DNA of 64,000 bases from an uncultured Clostridia bacterium (GCA_947630835.1 CANRIZ010000006.1:1-64000); one strand, 5' to 3'. Positions 44,846-54,482 are shown, counted from the first letter of the stretch. A program made the numbers and translations. Notes: generated from the letters alone by a model not told the origin.

Positions 44846-45871
44846 ATGAAAGTATTTATGATTGGCGGCACAGGTCTTCTCGGCTGCGAAGCCGCCACAA
44901 CTCTTATCAAAAGAGGCCATCAGGTAAAAAGCGTTGCTCTGCCTCCCCTTCCGGAGGGCGCTCCCATTCCCAAGGAAATGGAAATCATCTTCGGCGACAT
45001 CAACAAGAAAACCGACGATGAAATTGAAGCTATGCTTGAGGGCAGCGACGTTTTCATCTTTGCCGCCGGCGTTGACGAGAGAGTTGAATTCCCTGCGCCC
45101 GTTATGGACTATTACTACAAGTTCAACATCGCTCCGCTTGAAAGAATTTTCCCGCTTTGCAAAAAGGCGGGCGTGAAGAGAGCTGTTGTTCTCGGTTCTT
45201 ACTTTGCTTATCTTAACAAAATAAAGCCCGAAATGAAGCTTACCGAAAGAAATCCCTATATGAAATCCCGTATGGACCAGGAAAAGGTTTGCGAGGACGC
45301 CTGCGACGAAAATTTCTCCGCCTGCGTGCTTGAGCTTCCCTATATTTTCGGTACTCAGCCCGGCAGAAAGCCCGTTTGGACGGTTCTTATCGAGCAGATT
45401 GAGTTTATGGACAAATGGCCCTGCACCATGTATCCCAAGGGAGGTACCGCAATGCTCACCTGCCGTCAGGTAGGTCAGGTTATAGCCGGCGCCGCCGAGA
45501 ACAAGGCGGGCAAAACAGGCTTCGAGGCTATACCGATAGGTATGTATAATATGAAGTGGCCCGAATTCCTCGACATAGTATTTGACGCAAGAGGAATGCA
45601 CGGCAGAAAGATACTTACCGTTGCGCCCTGGATGATGAGAATAGGCATGGGCAAAGTTGTTAAGGACTATAAAAAGAGGGGCATTGACTCGGGTATGGAC
45701 CCCATGCAGCTTCCCGATATTATGGACTACGACCTCTTTATCGACAAAAAATACTGCCTTGAGCTCGGCGTTGAAGAGGACGATATTAAGGCCGCAATTA
45801 CAGACTCGATAAAGGTTTCCCAGGCGGCGTTCGACGGAAAAGTTAAGCTCCTGGAAATGAAGGGCGAATAA
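44846..45871 (+). CDS. NAD-dependent epimerase/dehydratase family protein
   Basis: A 341-residue extended SDR. It starts MKVFMIGGTGLLGCEAA with the GGTGLLG nucleotide motif. The active-site region reads YMKSR where YxxxK is expected, so the catalytic Lys is replaced by Arg, unless another residue serves. A conserved-looking tail (GMDPMQLPDIMDYDLFIDKKY) resembles atypical sugar-nucleotide epimerase-like proteins. GGAGG before the ATG. The reaction is unknown. Confidence 0.82.
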   Translation: MKVFMIGGTGLLGCEAATTLIKRGHQVKSVALPPLPEGAPIPKEMEIIFGDINKKTDDEIEAMLEGSDVFIFAAGVDERVEFPAPVMDYYYKFNIAPLERIFPLCKKAGVKRAVVLGSYFAYLNKIKPEMKLTERNPYMKSRMDQEKVCEDACDENFSACVLELPYIFGTQPGRKPVWTVLIEQIEFMDKWPCTMYPKGGTAMLTCRQVGQVIAGAAENKAGKTGFEAIPIGMYNMKWPEFLDIVFDARGMHGRKILTVAPWMMRIGMGKVVKDYKKRGIDSGMDPMQLPDIMDYDLFIDKKYCLELGVEEDDIKAAITDSIKVSQAAFDGKVKLLEMKGE

Positions 45872-45896
45872 TAAGCCTATACGGTAAATTACATAA

Positions 45897-45927
45897 ACGG
45901 ACGGTCTTAGGGCTGTCCGTTTTTTTG
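45897..45927 (+). terminator. Terminator of the SDR genes
   Basis: ACGGACGGTC (45897-45906) pairs with GGCTGTCCGT (45911-45920), loop TTAG, followed by seven T. Confidence 0.9.
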
Positions 45928-45952
45928 CTTTAAAAATTTTTCAAAATATGTA

Positions 45953-45981
45953 TTGACAAATTATTTGCGGTAAGCTATTAT
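45953..45981 (+). promoter_or_regulatory. Promoter of the YtrA-ABC operon
   Basis: Perfect TTGACA (45953-45958), 17-base spacer, TATTAT (45976-45981). Confidence 0.8.
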
Positions 45982-45983
45982 AT

Positions 45984-46017
45984 AACTGTGCTAATTGTAA
46001 TATCACAGTTGTCACAG
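45984..46017 (+). promoter_or_regulatory. Likely operator of the GntR/YtrA regulator
   Basis: AACTGTG (45984-45990) and CACAGTT (46004-46010) form a perfect 7-bp inverted repeat 13 bases apart, right after the -10 box; a third half-site GTCACAG follows at 46011-46017. The position over the transcription start suggests repression by the first gene of the operon. Confidence 0.6.
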
Positions 46018-46046
46018 AAAGTGCAGCTTAAAAAGGAGGTGCCGTT

Positions 46047-46424
46047 TTGAATATTTTAATTGATTATCACTCAAGAACGCCGATATACGAGCAGATAAAA
46101 AAAGAAATCAAGCTCGCTATAAGCCGCGGCGAGCTTAGGGCTGATGATCAACTCCCCTCTTTAAGGCAGCTGTCTGCACAGCTTTCAATAAATATCAACA
46201 CTTTAAAGAGGGCTCTCTCGGAGCTTGAAAGCGAAGGGATAACTTATTCAATAGCCGGAAAGGGCATATTCGTATCAAACGATAACTCTGCCCGAGATTT
46301 CTGCAAGGACGTTTTTGAAGAAATATCCAACTGTGTTAAATCTGCAAAGGCAATGGGCGCAAAAGAAGAACAAATAATCGAGCTTATTGAAAAAATCTAT
46401 AAAGGAGATGAAAAAGGTGATTGA
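46047..46424 (+). CDS. GntR-family transcriptional regulator, YtrA subfamily
   Basis: A 125-residue protein: winged-helix GntR domain (about 10-75; YEQIKKEIKLAISRGEL, LPSLRQLSAQLSININTLKRAL) and a short helical tail, the YtrA layout that lacks a ligand-binding domain. Start is TTG at 46047 with an excellent AAAAGGAGGTG six bases upstream. Its neighbours are the ABC ATPase and permease, the usual arrangement for an autoregulated export or antibiotic-response operon. Confidence 0.93.
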   Translation: MNILIDYHSRTPIYEQIKKEIKLAISRGELRADDQLPSLRQLSAQLSININTLKRALSELESEGITYSIAGKGIFVSNDNSARDFCKDVFEEISNCVKSAKAMGAKEEQIIELIEKIYKGDEKGD

Positions 46425-47316
46425 ATTTAACAACGTAACAAAAAAATTTGACGACTTTGTTGCGGTTGAAAATATTACTTTTAAGGTTGAGCCCGCCTCA
46501 ATTTACGGTCTTATAGGCTACAACGGCGCAGGTAAAACCACCCTGCTCAAAACAGCCGCCGGAATTTACAAGGCGGACGAGGGCGACATACTTATGGGCG
46601 GTCAATATGTTTTTGACAACGACGACATAAGAAAGGATATGTTCTATATTCCCGACGACCTCTACTTCCCCATGAGCGCAACGCCGAAATCCATGGCCAA
46701 GTTTTACTCGGACTACTATCCGAATTTCAGCTTCAAGACCTTTGAAAATCTGCTGGAGGTATTCGGGCTTGAACGTAAAAAGAGAATAAGGGGATTTTCA
46801 AAGGGTATGCAAAGGCAGACCGAAATTATTTTGGGACTTTCGGCGCATCCGAAATACCTTTTGCTGGACGAAACCTTTGACGGACTCGACCCTCAGAAAA
46901 AGGAAATAACCAAAAAGCTCTTTATCGAATACATTGCCGAGAACGAAGCGTCGCTTATAATATCTTCGCATAACCTCTCGGAGCTTTCCAACCTCTGCGA
47001 CCATGTGGGGCTTATAAACGGCAAGCGTCTTACAATGGACTGCTCCGTTTACGATATTTCACAGAATTACTCCAAGGTTAGGGTAATTTTCGACCGTGAA
47101 ATAAGCGAAAGCGATTTCAGCCAAATAAAATACAAATCCATCGACATAGACGGCAAGATAGCTATGATTATCTTTGAAGGCGACAGCGAAAGCGAAAAAG
47201 CAAAGCTCAACTCCCTTCGTCCGATAGCTGTTGACGAATATCAGCTTACCATGGAGGAAGTATTCCTTAACGAAATGGAGGATAAAAAATATGACATCAC
47301 TAAGATATTCGAATGA
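46417..47316 (+). CDS. ABC transporter ATP-binding protein (YtrB-like)
   Basis: A 299-residue ATPase. Walker A GYNGAGKTT at 34-42, signature FSKGMQRQ (a variant of LSGGQ usual in this subfamily), Walker B YLLLDETFDGLD, switch His in IISSHNL. AAAGGAG at 46401 is correctly spaced for GTG 46417, while an ATG at 46408 would abut it. The gene overlaps the regulator by eight bases. It should power the permease encoded next. Confidence 0.92.
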   Translation: MIEFNNVTKKFDDFVAVENITFKVEPASIYGLIGYNGAGKTTLLKTAAGIYKADEGDILMGGQYVFDNDDIRKDMFYIPDDLYFPMSATPKSMAKFYSDYYPNFSFKTFENLLEVFGLERKKRIRGFSKGMQRQTEIILGLSAHPKYLLLDETFDGLDPQKKEITKKLFIEYIAENEASLIISSHNLSELSNLCDHVGLINGKRLTMDCSVYDISQNYSKVRVIFDREISESDFSQIKYKSIDIDGKIAMIIFEGDSESEKAKLNSLRPIAVDEYQLTMEEVFLNEMEDKKYDITKIFE

Positions 47317-49909
47317 TAAAGCGGACAAAAGAGATTTCGCGAGAAGTCTTTTAAAAGCCTGCCCCTATTCCGTTATAGCGCTTTTGGTTTTGCTGACCTA
47401 TTTCACTGTTCCCGTTATCAAATTCGTAAACTCCGACAGCTTAAAGCAAACGCTTACCGAAGACGGTCCGATTATATCATACTTCGGCAACGCTACGATG
47501 GCTGATTCCTTTATGCTGCTTGCGGGTATGGTTTGCTGCGGAATACTTACGGCTATAGTCCTTTTCAGGTTTATGTTCTCAAGAAACAGCGTAAACGTTT
47601 ATTTCAGTATGGGTATTACCCGTTCAAGGCTGTTTTTTAACAGAATGTTTGCCGCAATATTAAATATTTTTGCCGCGGTAATAATTCCGCTTACAATTAC
47701 GCTTTTCGTAAACATAAGCGTTTTCGGCTACAGCAAGCATCTGATTTTAGTATTTTTCTATCTTTTCCTTACAATGTTTACAAGCGGTTTTGCAGGTCTT
47801 ACCATAGGCGCGTTCGCCTCAACCGTTTCCGGTTCGATTATCGAAGCCGTTGTAACAAGCGCTTCAACCTCCCTGTTTCCGTTCCTTTTCGTAAACGCCG
47901 CTGGCGAGCTTAAATACACTATGCTTAACGGATTTTACGGCATGGAAGGCTACACCAAGATAGGCATGCTTTTCAATCTGCTTTGTCCCTTTACCTTTGT
48001 GTGCGACCTTAATGTTGAGCGTATGTCAAAAGACGAATCGTTTAATCCGATAGACAGACTTTCCGAGCTCCTCTGCGGCAAGGAAGTTCCCAAGGATATG
48101 GCGGTCGATTTCGATTTGCTTGCACCGTTGATTTTCTGGATTATAGCGTCCATAGCGCTGCTGGCAATAGGCTTTACGCTTATGAACAGGCGCAAGGCGG
48201 AAAACTCAAACTCATTCGGAAAATTCGGCGTTGCAACGGCGATTAACGGTATTGCGGTATACAGCTTGGCTTTTCTTGCCGCCGCAGAACCCATATTCGA
48301 CTATTTGTACACCTCCGACACGATTTTCCTTCATAATATCGCGCTCACCACGGCAGTACTTTTCGCAGTTCTTATTATCGCTTTCCTGCTCGGCGAGCTT
48401 ATAATGATAAGAAAGTTCAAAACGGCTGTTCGCAAGCTGCCCATCTTTGCATTTATGTTCGCAATTACGATTTTCTGCATAGTTTTCGTTTCGTCCGAAT
48501 ATTTCGGAACGTACAACAAGCTGCCCGATACAAGCGAAATAAAGCTTGTATCCATGGATATCCATGACAGCCACGACGTATTCAATTATTTCGCCGGCAG
48601 AATCCCCGTTTCGGAGCTTGAAGAAGGCGAGGGCTATTCGAGCAAGGACGCGGAGGATATTAAGCTGATTACCGATATTTTCAATACCGCAAGAAAAAGC
48701 AAATTTGAAACCCCCAAAACGAAAGACGGTAACGACATCTCCGACGAAGTTTACTTTTACAACGATTACACCTTTAATATATTGCTTAAAAACGGCAAGA
48801 TAATACAAAGGGAATTCACAATTTACAACCTCGATACCGCCGACAAGATTTCAAGGCAGCTTTACGACTCTAAATATTACAAAAACTTCCTGAAGGCCGC
48901 TCTGTGCGAACAGCCCGATATAAGCTCCATAGCGGGCGAAACGGGCGGCGTTGACAATTTGAATTACGAATATTACGACTCTCAACAATACAGCGACTTA
49001 TTCCATAAGGGACAGTTTATTGAAAAGGACTGGTACTATAGCGGCAACAGCTCGATGTTTACAGGCTTTGAGCACAGCAACGGGGGTACGGGCTTCGCCA
49101 CAGAACCGATTGCGGATACCAAAGGCCTCTGCAAGGCGCTTTACGAGGATTTAATTAAGCTGCCGTATGACAAATTCTACAAAAACACGAGCCGTCCGCT
49201 CGCCACGCTTACATTCGACAGCAACGCCTACTGTGCGTACTACCTTGACGAGGAATATGTTTCAATGTACGGCGACCTGAGCCGAAAGCAGGATGTCGAT
49301 AAATACAACGGCGATTCATCAGACAGTAATTCCGCCGTCTATGACGAGCTTAACAAAAAGTACAATACGGGCGCAGTCGGCAGCTGTATTTACATCTATC
49401 CCGAAATGACAAACACCATTAAGTTCTTAAAGGATAACGGCTGTGAGATTATTCCGTTTAACGCAAAGGTTAAAGAGGTTTACTTTGCCGATTCAAAAAT
49501 CAACCTGACGAATCTTGCGGCAAACGAAATTGGAAAATCGTCCAAGAGCGGCAGTAATACCGATATTCACTATTATATGCCAAGCGGCGAATCGGACATA
49601 TTTGACTTTAACGACTCCTTTAGGGGAAGCTACTTCACTTTCTGCTTCTGGACGTCCGATAACGCCTACGATATGGACAGCAGTTACAAAATAACACTCA
49701 GAGAGATGTTCAACAAGCTTATCGACGGCTCCGAGGTTAAGTTCAACAAAATTACCGACCGTAAGAAGGCGGAGCAGATAGTTTCAAAATGCGTACCGTT
49801 CTACAACGGAGTTGTGGGCGACGACGGCAGATATGTTTATATCGTCTACGACAACGGCGTAATAAGCGAGGAATATTTACCCTCGCAAAATTTAAGCGTA
49901 ACCAAATAG
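47291..49909 (+). CDS. ABC-2-type permease with very large C-terminal domain
   Basis: An 872-residue membrane protein. The first half has about eight hydrophobic segments (near 20-45, 70-100, 115-145, 150-180, 185-210, 275-295, 310-335, 345-375 and a last one near 395-410). Residues from about 415 to the end are hydrophilic, 450 residues, and would lie on one side of the membrane, probably outside. I recognise no domain in that part. It overlaps the ATPase gene by 26 bases. The partner ATPase and YtrA regulator suggest an export or stress-sensing complex; the substrate is unknown. Confidence 0.8.
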   Translation: MTSLRYSNDKADKRDFARSLLKACPYSVIALLVLLTYFTVPVIKFVNSDSLKQTLTEDGPIISYFGNATMADSFMLLAGMVCCGILTAIVLFRFMFSRNSVNVYFSMGITRSRLFFNRMFAAILNIFAAVIIPLTITLFVNISVFGYSKHLILVFFYLFLTMFTSGFAGLTIGAFASTVSGSIIEAVVTSASTSLFPFLFVNAAGELKYTMLNGFYGMEGYTKIGMLFNLLCPFTFVCDLNVERMSKDESFNPIDRLSELLCGKEVPKDMAVDFDLLAPLIFWIIASIALLAIGFTLMNRRKAENSNSFGKFGVATAINGIAVYSLAFLAAAEPIFDYLYTSDTIFLHNIALTTAVLFAVLIIAFLLGELIMIRKFKTAVRKLPIFAFMFAITIFCIVFVSSEYFGTYNKLPDTSEIKLVSMDIHDSHDVFNYFAGRIPVSELEEGEGYSSKDAEDIKLITDIFNTARKSKFETPKTKDGNDISDEVYFYNDYTFNILLKNGKIIQREFTIYNLDTADKISRQLYDSKYYKNFLKAALCEQPDISSIAGETGGVDNLNYEYYDSQQYSDLFHKGQFIEKDWYYSGNSSMFTGFEHSNGGTGFATEPIADTKGLCKALYEDLIKLPYDKFYKNTSRPLATLTFDSNAYCAYYLDEEYVSMYGDLSRKQDVDKYNGDSSDSNSAVYDELNKKYNTGAVGSCIYIYPEMTNTIKFLKDNGCEIIPFNAKVKEVYFADSKINLTNLAANEIGKSSKSGSNTDIHYYMPSGESDIFDFNDSFRGSYFTFCFWTSDNAYDMDSSYKITLREMFNKLIDGSEVKFNKITDRKKAEQIVSKCVPFYNGVVGDDGRYVYIVYDNGVISEEYLPSQNLSVTK

Positions 49910-49932
49910 TTGCGCTAAAGAAGTAAAGAAAC

Positions 49933-49958
49933 GACCGTGCGTTTAATTGCGCACGGTC
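49933..49958. terminator. Terminator between converging permease and cstA genes
   Basis: GACCGTGCG (49933-49941) pairs with CGCACGGTC (49950-49958), loop of eight bases. Flanking T runs are short, so efficiency is uncertain. Confidence 0.6.
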
Positions 49959-49974
49959 ATTCTGTTTGTTAAAT

Positions 49975-51447
49975 TTAATCTTCGGCTTCCCGAGACGGCT
50001 CCGCCTTGCTCGGGCAAAGTCTTTTTTTATACCCTGCGCGTATCACCGCGGCGCCGTATATAACGGTCAAAACGCCCGCCGTCAAATAGCTTATATTCCA
50101 AGGTAAATTGAAGCCGATAGCGGCGTTTAATATAAAGCTTGACACTATAAACATATAAAACATACCCGGCAAAACCGACATAATGAACGGCAGTTTTCTG
50201 CCCATCATATATACCGTAACCATAGCAAACGCAAAAACGGCTATAGTCTGATTTGCCCAAGCGAAATACCGCCAAAGTATGTTAAATCCGCCCGAATTTA
50301 ATTTTGCAAACACCAAAAGCGCCGCAACCAACGCAAATATTACAAGCGAAACCAAAAGCCTGTTCTTTTTCTTGGACTGGTCTATTTTTAAAGCGTCGGA
50401 AACAATAAGCCGCAGAGAACGCAGAGCCGTATCGCCCGAGGTTATGGGAAGCACTATGATACCTATTACGGCGATAATTCCGCCTACATTGCCGAGTAAA
50501 TCCTTGGCGATTATGCCTACAACGTCGGTAGTGCTTGTCTGCGCCGTTGCAAGACCGAGATTTAAAACGCCCATGGTTGCCGCCGCCCATATCATTGCGA
50601 TAACACCCTCGGCAATCATCATATTGTAAAAGGTCGTGCGGCCCTCCTTTTCGCTCTTAATTGTGCGCGAAATCAGCGTCGCCTGTGTTGAATGGAAGCC
50701 GGACACTATTCCGCACGCAACCGTGACAAAGAAAATCGGTATAAAATGAAGCCCCTGAGGATGAACGCCGAAAGCGCCCGTAGTCCAAATATTGTCAAGC
50801 TTATAGCCCTTTGCGATAAGACCTATGAGAACACCGAGCGCCGAAATAATGAGCAGCATACCGAAAATCGGATAAATCTTGCCGATAATCTTATCAATCG
50901 GAAACAGCGTTGCAATCACATAATAAACAAAAATTGCACCGTAAACCACCCATACAACAGGGTTGGAAGCGGAGCTGTCCGCTTTTAAAATCTGCGTTAC
51001 AAACAGGTCGCCGGGCGTATAAATGAACACGGCTCCTATCAAAAGCATCAAAATACATACAAATACGTTGTAGACGGGATAGGCGTATTTGCCCAGATAC
51101 TTTTTTATAAGCGACGGCATCTGCGCCCCGTCGTTACGCACGGAAATCATACCGCACATATAGTCGTGAAAAGCGCCCGCGATAACACAGCCCACCGGTA
51201 TTGTCAAAAAGGCAATCGGTCCGAAAAGGATACCCTGAATCGGACCTAAAATAGGGCCTGTCCCGGCTATGTTCAAAAGCTGAACCAGCGAATTTTTCCA
51301 CTTTTTCATCGGCACATAATCCATACCGTCGTTTAAACGTATTGCCGGCGTTTCTCGCTCGTCCGGCTTAAAAACCTTTTCGCATACCCTGCCGTACAAA
51401 GCTCCTCCGACAAGCAAAATTATAATTCCGATAACAAATGTAATCAT
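49975..51447 (-). CDS. cstA: Carbon starvation protein A family transporter
   Basis: A 490-residue polytopic membrane protein of the CstA family, which imports pyruvate and possibly peptides. Recognisable segments: LNDGMDYVPMKKW, NIAGTGPILGPIQG and PIAFLTIPVGCVIAGAFHDY, then about 12 further hydrophobic stretches. It is the shorter CstA form found in anaerobes. It lies 78 bases downstream of the malic enzyme gene, so pyruvate uptake and pyruvate formation are encoded side by side. Confidence 0.9.
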   Translation of the reverse strand: MITFVIGIIILLVGGALYGRVCEKVFKPDERETPAIRLNDGMDYVPMKKWKNSLVQLLNIAGTGPILGPIQGILFGPIAFLTIPVGCVIAGAFHDYMCGMISVRNDGAQMPSLIKKYLGKYAYPVYNVFVCILMLLIGAVFIYTPGDLFVTQILKADSSASNPVVWVVYGAIFVYYVIATLFPIDKIIGKIYPIFGMLLIISALGVLIGLIAKGYKLDNIWTTGAFGVHPQGLHFIPIFFVTVACGIVSGFHSTQATLISRTIKSEKEGRTTFYNMMIAEGVIAMIWAAATMGVLNLGLATAQTSTTDVVGIIAKDLLGNVGGIIAVIGIIVLPITSGDTALRSLRLIVSDALKIDQSKKKNRLLVSLVIFALVAALLVFAKLNSGGFNILWRYFAWANQTIAVFAFAMVTVYMMGRKLPFIMSVLPGMFYMFIVSSFILNAAIGFNLPWNISYLTAGVLTVIYGAAVIRAGYKKRLCPSKAEPSREAED

Positions 51448-51525
51448 TAAATTTCACCCACCCACATTAATTTATTTTAAAAGCGTATCAAACTCCTTTA
51501 ATATTGTGCAAATTTATTATATCCG

Positions 51526-52698
51526 TTATATCCTTGCAACTCCCGTCTCTCTTGCCGCCTCGATTACCGCCTGTGCAACGGTTTTGCCTACCCTCTCGTC
51601 AAAGGCTTTGGGCAAAATATAATCCTCGCTGAGCTCGTTGTCCGAAACGAGCGAAGCTATCGCCTTGGCGGCGGCAATTTTCATCTCCTCGTTTATATCG
51701 CTTGCACGGCAGTCAAGAGCGCCCCTGAACAGCCCGGGGAAGCAAAGCACATTGTTTATCTGATTTGGAAAATCGCTTCTTCCGGTTCCGACTACCGCCG
51801 CCCCTGCCCTTTTGGCAAGCTCCGGCATTATCTCGGGAGTGGGGTTCGCCATGGGAAGAACTATGGGCTTGTCCGCCATGGAGCTTACCATTTCCTCGGT
51901 AACAATCCCGGGAGCGGATACGCCGATAAATATGTCCGCGCCCTTCATAGCGTCGGCAAGCGTGCCTGTTTTTCTCTGCTTATTCGTAAATTCCGCAATT
52001 TCCTTTTTTGCGCTGTTGAGCCTTTCGTCGCCCTTGCATATAATGCCCTTGCTGTCGCACATTATTACGCTTTTTATGCCTTGGCTTATAAGCAGCTTTG
52101 CTATGGCGATTCCCGCCGCGCCTGCGCCCGAAAACACCACAGAGCAGTCCTCAATCCTTTTGCCGACTACCCTTAAAGCGTTGATTATCGCCGCAACAAC
52201 CACAACGGCGGTACCGTGCTGGTCATCGTGGAAAATCGGAATATCCGTTTTTTCCTTTAGCTTTCTTTCAATCTCGAAGCAACGTGGAGCGGCAATATCC
52301 TCAAGATTTACTCCGCCGAACGAGCCCGCCAAAAGCGCAATGCAATTAACAATTTCGTCAACGTCCTTTGAACGGACGCAAAGCGGTATTGCGTCAACGC
52401 CGCCGAACTCCTTAAAAAGTACGCATTTGCCCTCCATAACGGGCATACCTGCCTCCGGTCCGATGTCGCCGAGCCCCAAAACAGCCGTTCCGTCTGTTAC
52501 AACGGCAACCGTGTTCCAACGGCGCGTAAGCTCGTAGGATTTTGAAATATCCTTTTTTATTTCAAGACAAGGCTGCGCGACCCCCGGCGTATATGCAAGC
52601 GAAAGCGCCTCCTTATCGCCCGCCTTGGCTCGGGTCTTTATTTCGATTTTGCCCTGCCATTCGTAATGTAATTTAAGCGATTGCTTTGCGTAGTCCAT
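51526..52698 (-). CDS. NAD(P)-dependent malic enzyme
   Basis: A 390-residue oxidoreductase that decarboxylates malate to pyruvate. The short bacterial form is clear: LAYTPGVAQPC, TDGTAVLGLGDIGPEAGMPVMEGK, FHDDQHGTAVV (divalent metal Asp residues), SGAGAAGIAIA for the nucleotide, and LPMANPTPEIMPELA. AGGAG precedes the ATG. It has its own promoter and may be read through into cstA. Confidence 0.95.
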   Translation of the reverse strand: MDYAKQSLKLHYEWQGKIEIKTRAKAGDKEALSLAYTPGVAQPCLEIKKDISKSYELTRRWNTVAVVTDGTAVLGLGDIGPEAGMPVMEGKCVLFKEFGGVDAIPLCVRSKDVDEIVNCIALLAGSFGGVNLEDIAAPRCFEIERKLKEKTDIPIFHDDQHGTAVVVVAAIINALRVVGKRIEDCSVVFSGAGAAGIAIAKLLISQGIKSVIMCDSKGIICKGDERLNSAKKEIAEFTNKQRKTGTLADAMKGADIFIGVSAPGIVTEEMVSSMADKPIVLPMANPTPEIMPELAKRAGAAVVGTGRSDFPNQINNVLCFPGLFRGALDCRASDINEEMKIAAAKAIASLVSDNELSEDYILPKAFDERVGKTVAQAVIEAARETGVARI

Positions 52699-52741
52699 TA
52701 TTTTAACTCCTAAAATATGTATTTATATTAATAACTCTAAT

Positions 52742-52770
52742 ATAATAACCGTTTAATGCTTTTAGGTCAA
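52742..52770 (-). promoter_or_regulatory. Promoter of the malic enzyme gene
   Basis: On the minus strand: TTGACC (52770-52765), 17-base spacer, TATTAT (52747-52742). Confidence 0.7.
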
Positions 52771-52792
52771 GAAAAAGACAAATTTTTTCGAC

Positions 52793-52821
52793 AAAAAAAG
52801 GCAGAAGCGTTTGCCCCTGCC
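52793..52821 (-). terminator. Terminator of glpK
   Basis: On the minus strand GGCAGGGGC (52821-52813) pairs with GCTTCTGCC (52808-52800) with two GU pairs, followed by seven T. Confidence 0.85.
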
Positions 52822-52830
52822 CTTAAAAAC

Positions 52831-54339
52831 TCAATGCTCCGCCCAATCTCTTGAACGCTCAACCGCCCTGAGCCAGCCGCTGTATATTTCGTTTCTTTTT
52901 TCAATCTCCATTTTAGGCTCAAACAGTCTGTCAACCTGACGGATTTTTGCAATCTCGTCCGTATCCTTCCAAAAGCCGACCGCAAGCCCCGCAAGATAAG
53001 CCGCGCCGATTGCGGTGGTTTCAACCATCTTGGGTCTGTCAACGGGAGTGCGGATAAGGTCGGACTGTATCTGCATCATAATATCCGAAACGGAAGCGCC
53101 GCCGTCCACCCTGAGTTCAAAAAGATTGATATTTGAATCCTGCTTCATAGCTTCAAGCAAATCGGTCATCTGATAAGCTATAGCCTCCAGCACGGCACGG
53201 CAGATGTGCGCCCGGTTTACTCCCCTTGTTATGCCGACTATAGTTCCCCTTGCGTACATATCCCAATAAGGCGCGCCCAGCCCCGTAAAGGCGGGCACAA
53301 AGTAAATTCCGTTGGCGTCGTCCACGCTTTCGGCAAGCTCGTCGCAGCGGGCGGCATTGTCAATCATATGCAAATCGTCCCGAAGCCATTTGATTACCGA
53401 GCCTGCGTTAAACGCGGAACCCTCGATAGCGTAGGTGACTTCGCCGTTGAGTCCCCAGGCGACGCCCGTAACAAGGTTATTCTTTGAAACAACCCTCTTA
53501 TTACCCGTATTCATAAGAAGGAAACAGCCCGTTCCGTAGGTGTTTTTTGCCTGACCCGCTTCAAAACAGCCCTGTCCGAAAAGAGCGGCGGGCTGATCGC
53601 CTATAGCCCCGGCTATGGGAACTCCGGCAAGCTCCTCAAGCCCCATTACGCCCGAAGCAACCTCGCCGTAAACCATACTCGACGGCTTAACCTCGGGAAG
53701 CATAGACATCGGTATGCCGAGCCTTTTGCACAGATATTCGTCCCAGCAAAGTCTGTCAACGTCGAACAGCATAGTTCTTGAAGCGTTTGAATAATCGGTA
53801 ACATGCACCCTGCCGCCCGTAAGGTTCCAGATAAGCCAGGTTTCAACCGTACCGAAAATCAAATCGCCGTTTTCCGCCTGTTCCCTTGCACCCTCGACGT
53901 TGTCAAGTATCCATTTTATTTTGGTAGCCGAAAAATATGCGTCAACAACAAGGCCGGTATGGTCGGTTATGTACTTTGTAAGCTCTTTATCCGCCTTAAT
54001 CTCCTCGCACATGGCGGCGGTTCTTCTGCACTGCCAAACTATGGCGTTGTAAACGGGCTTGCCTGTTTTCTTATCCCAAACAAGAGTTGTTTCGCGCTGA
54101 TTGGTGATGCCTATTGCGGCAATTTCCTCCACCGGGATACCGCTTGTCGCAATTACCTCGGTAGCGGACTGAAGCTGTGAAAAAAGGATTGACATAGGGC
54201 TGTGTTCAACCCACCCGGCTTGGGGATAAATCTGCGAAAACTCGTGCTGAGCCTTTGCGCAGATTTTGCCGTTGCGGTCAAAGAGTATCGCCCTTGAGCT
54301 TGTTGTGCCCTGGTCAAGCGCCATAACGTATTTTTTCAT
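52831..54339 (-). CDS. glpK: Glycerol kinase
   Basis: A 502-residue FGGY-family kinase that phosphorylates glycerol. It begins [21 protein letters not shown]-like sequence (DQGTTSSR), has [30 protein letters not shown] and VDGGAS. Length is normal. No glpF or glpD is adjacent, so the gene is monocistronic with its own promoter and terminator. Confidence 0.97.
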   Translation of the reverse strand: MKKYVMALDQGTTSSRAILFDRNGKICAKAQHEFSQIYPQAGWVEHSPMSILFSQLQSATEVIATSGIPVEEIAAIGITNQRETTLVWDKKTGKPVYNAIVWQCRRTAAMCEEIKADKELTKYITDHTGLVVDAYFSATKIKWILDNVEGAREQAENGDLIFGTVETWLIWNLTGGRVHVTDYSNASRTMLFDVDRLCWDEYLCKRLGIPMSMLPEVKPSSMVYGEVASGVMGLEELAGVPIAGAIGDQPAALFGQGCFEAGQAKNTYGTGCFLLMNTGNKRVVSKNNLVTGVAWGLNGEVTYAIEGSAFNAGSVIKWLRDDLHMIDNAARCDELAESVDDANGIYFVPAFTGLGAPYWDMYARGTIVGITRGVNRAHICRAVLEAIAYQMTDLLEAMKQDSNINLFELRVDGGASVSDIMMQIQSDLIRTPVDRPKMVETTAIGAAYLAGLAVGFWKDTDEIAKIRQVDRLFEPKMEIEKRNEIYSGWLRAVERSRDWAEH

Positions 54340-54402
54340 ACTAACCCACCCTTTTATAAATTTTTAACTTATTTTTTGTGAGGTTCTATAATTATTTATT
54401 TA

Positions 54403-54431
54403 ATTATACCAAATTTTTTTATCAATAACAA
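54403..54431 (-). promoter_or_regulatory. Promoter of glpK
   Basis: On the minus strand: TTGTTA (54431-54426), 17-base spacer, perfect TATAAT (54408-54403), divergent from the SRP RNA promoter. Confidence 0.65.
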
Positions 54432-54453
54432 CAATAAATATATGAAAATTTGC

Positions 54454-54482
54454 TTGCAAAATAATTAAAAATATATTATAAT
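54454..54482 (+). promoter_or_regulatory. Promoter of the SRP RNA gene
   Basis: TTGCAA (54454-54459), 17-base spacer, perfect TATAAT (54477-54482), directly ahead of the RNA. Confidence 0.75.

Noticed and set aside
44444-45601. 385-codon open frame on the minus strand across both SDR genes
   Set aside because: Long enough to tempt, but both sense genes have clear motifs and ribosome binding sites, and the antisense product resembles nothing.
51812-52537. 241-codon open frame on the plus strand inside the malic enzyme gene
   Set aside because: Antisense to a highly conserved enzyme; rich in Ser, Pro and Ala as expected from reversed codons.
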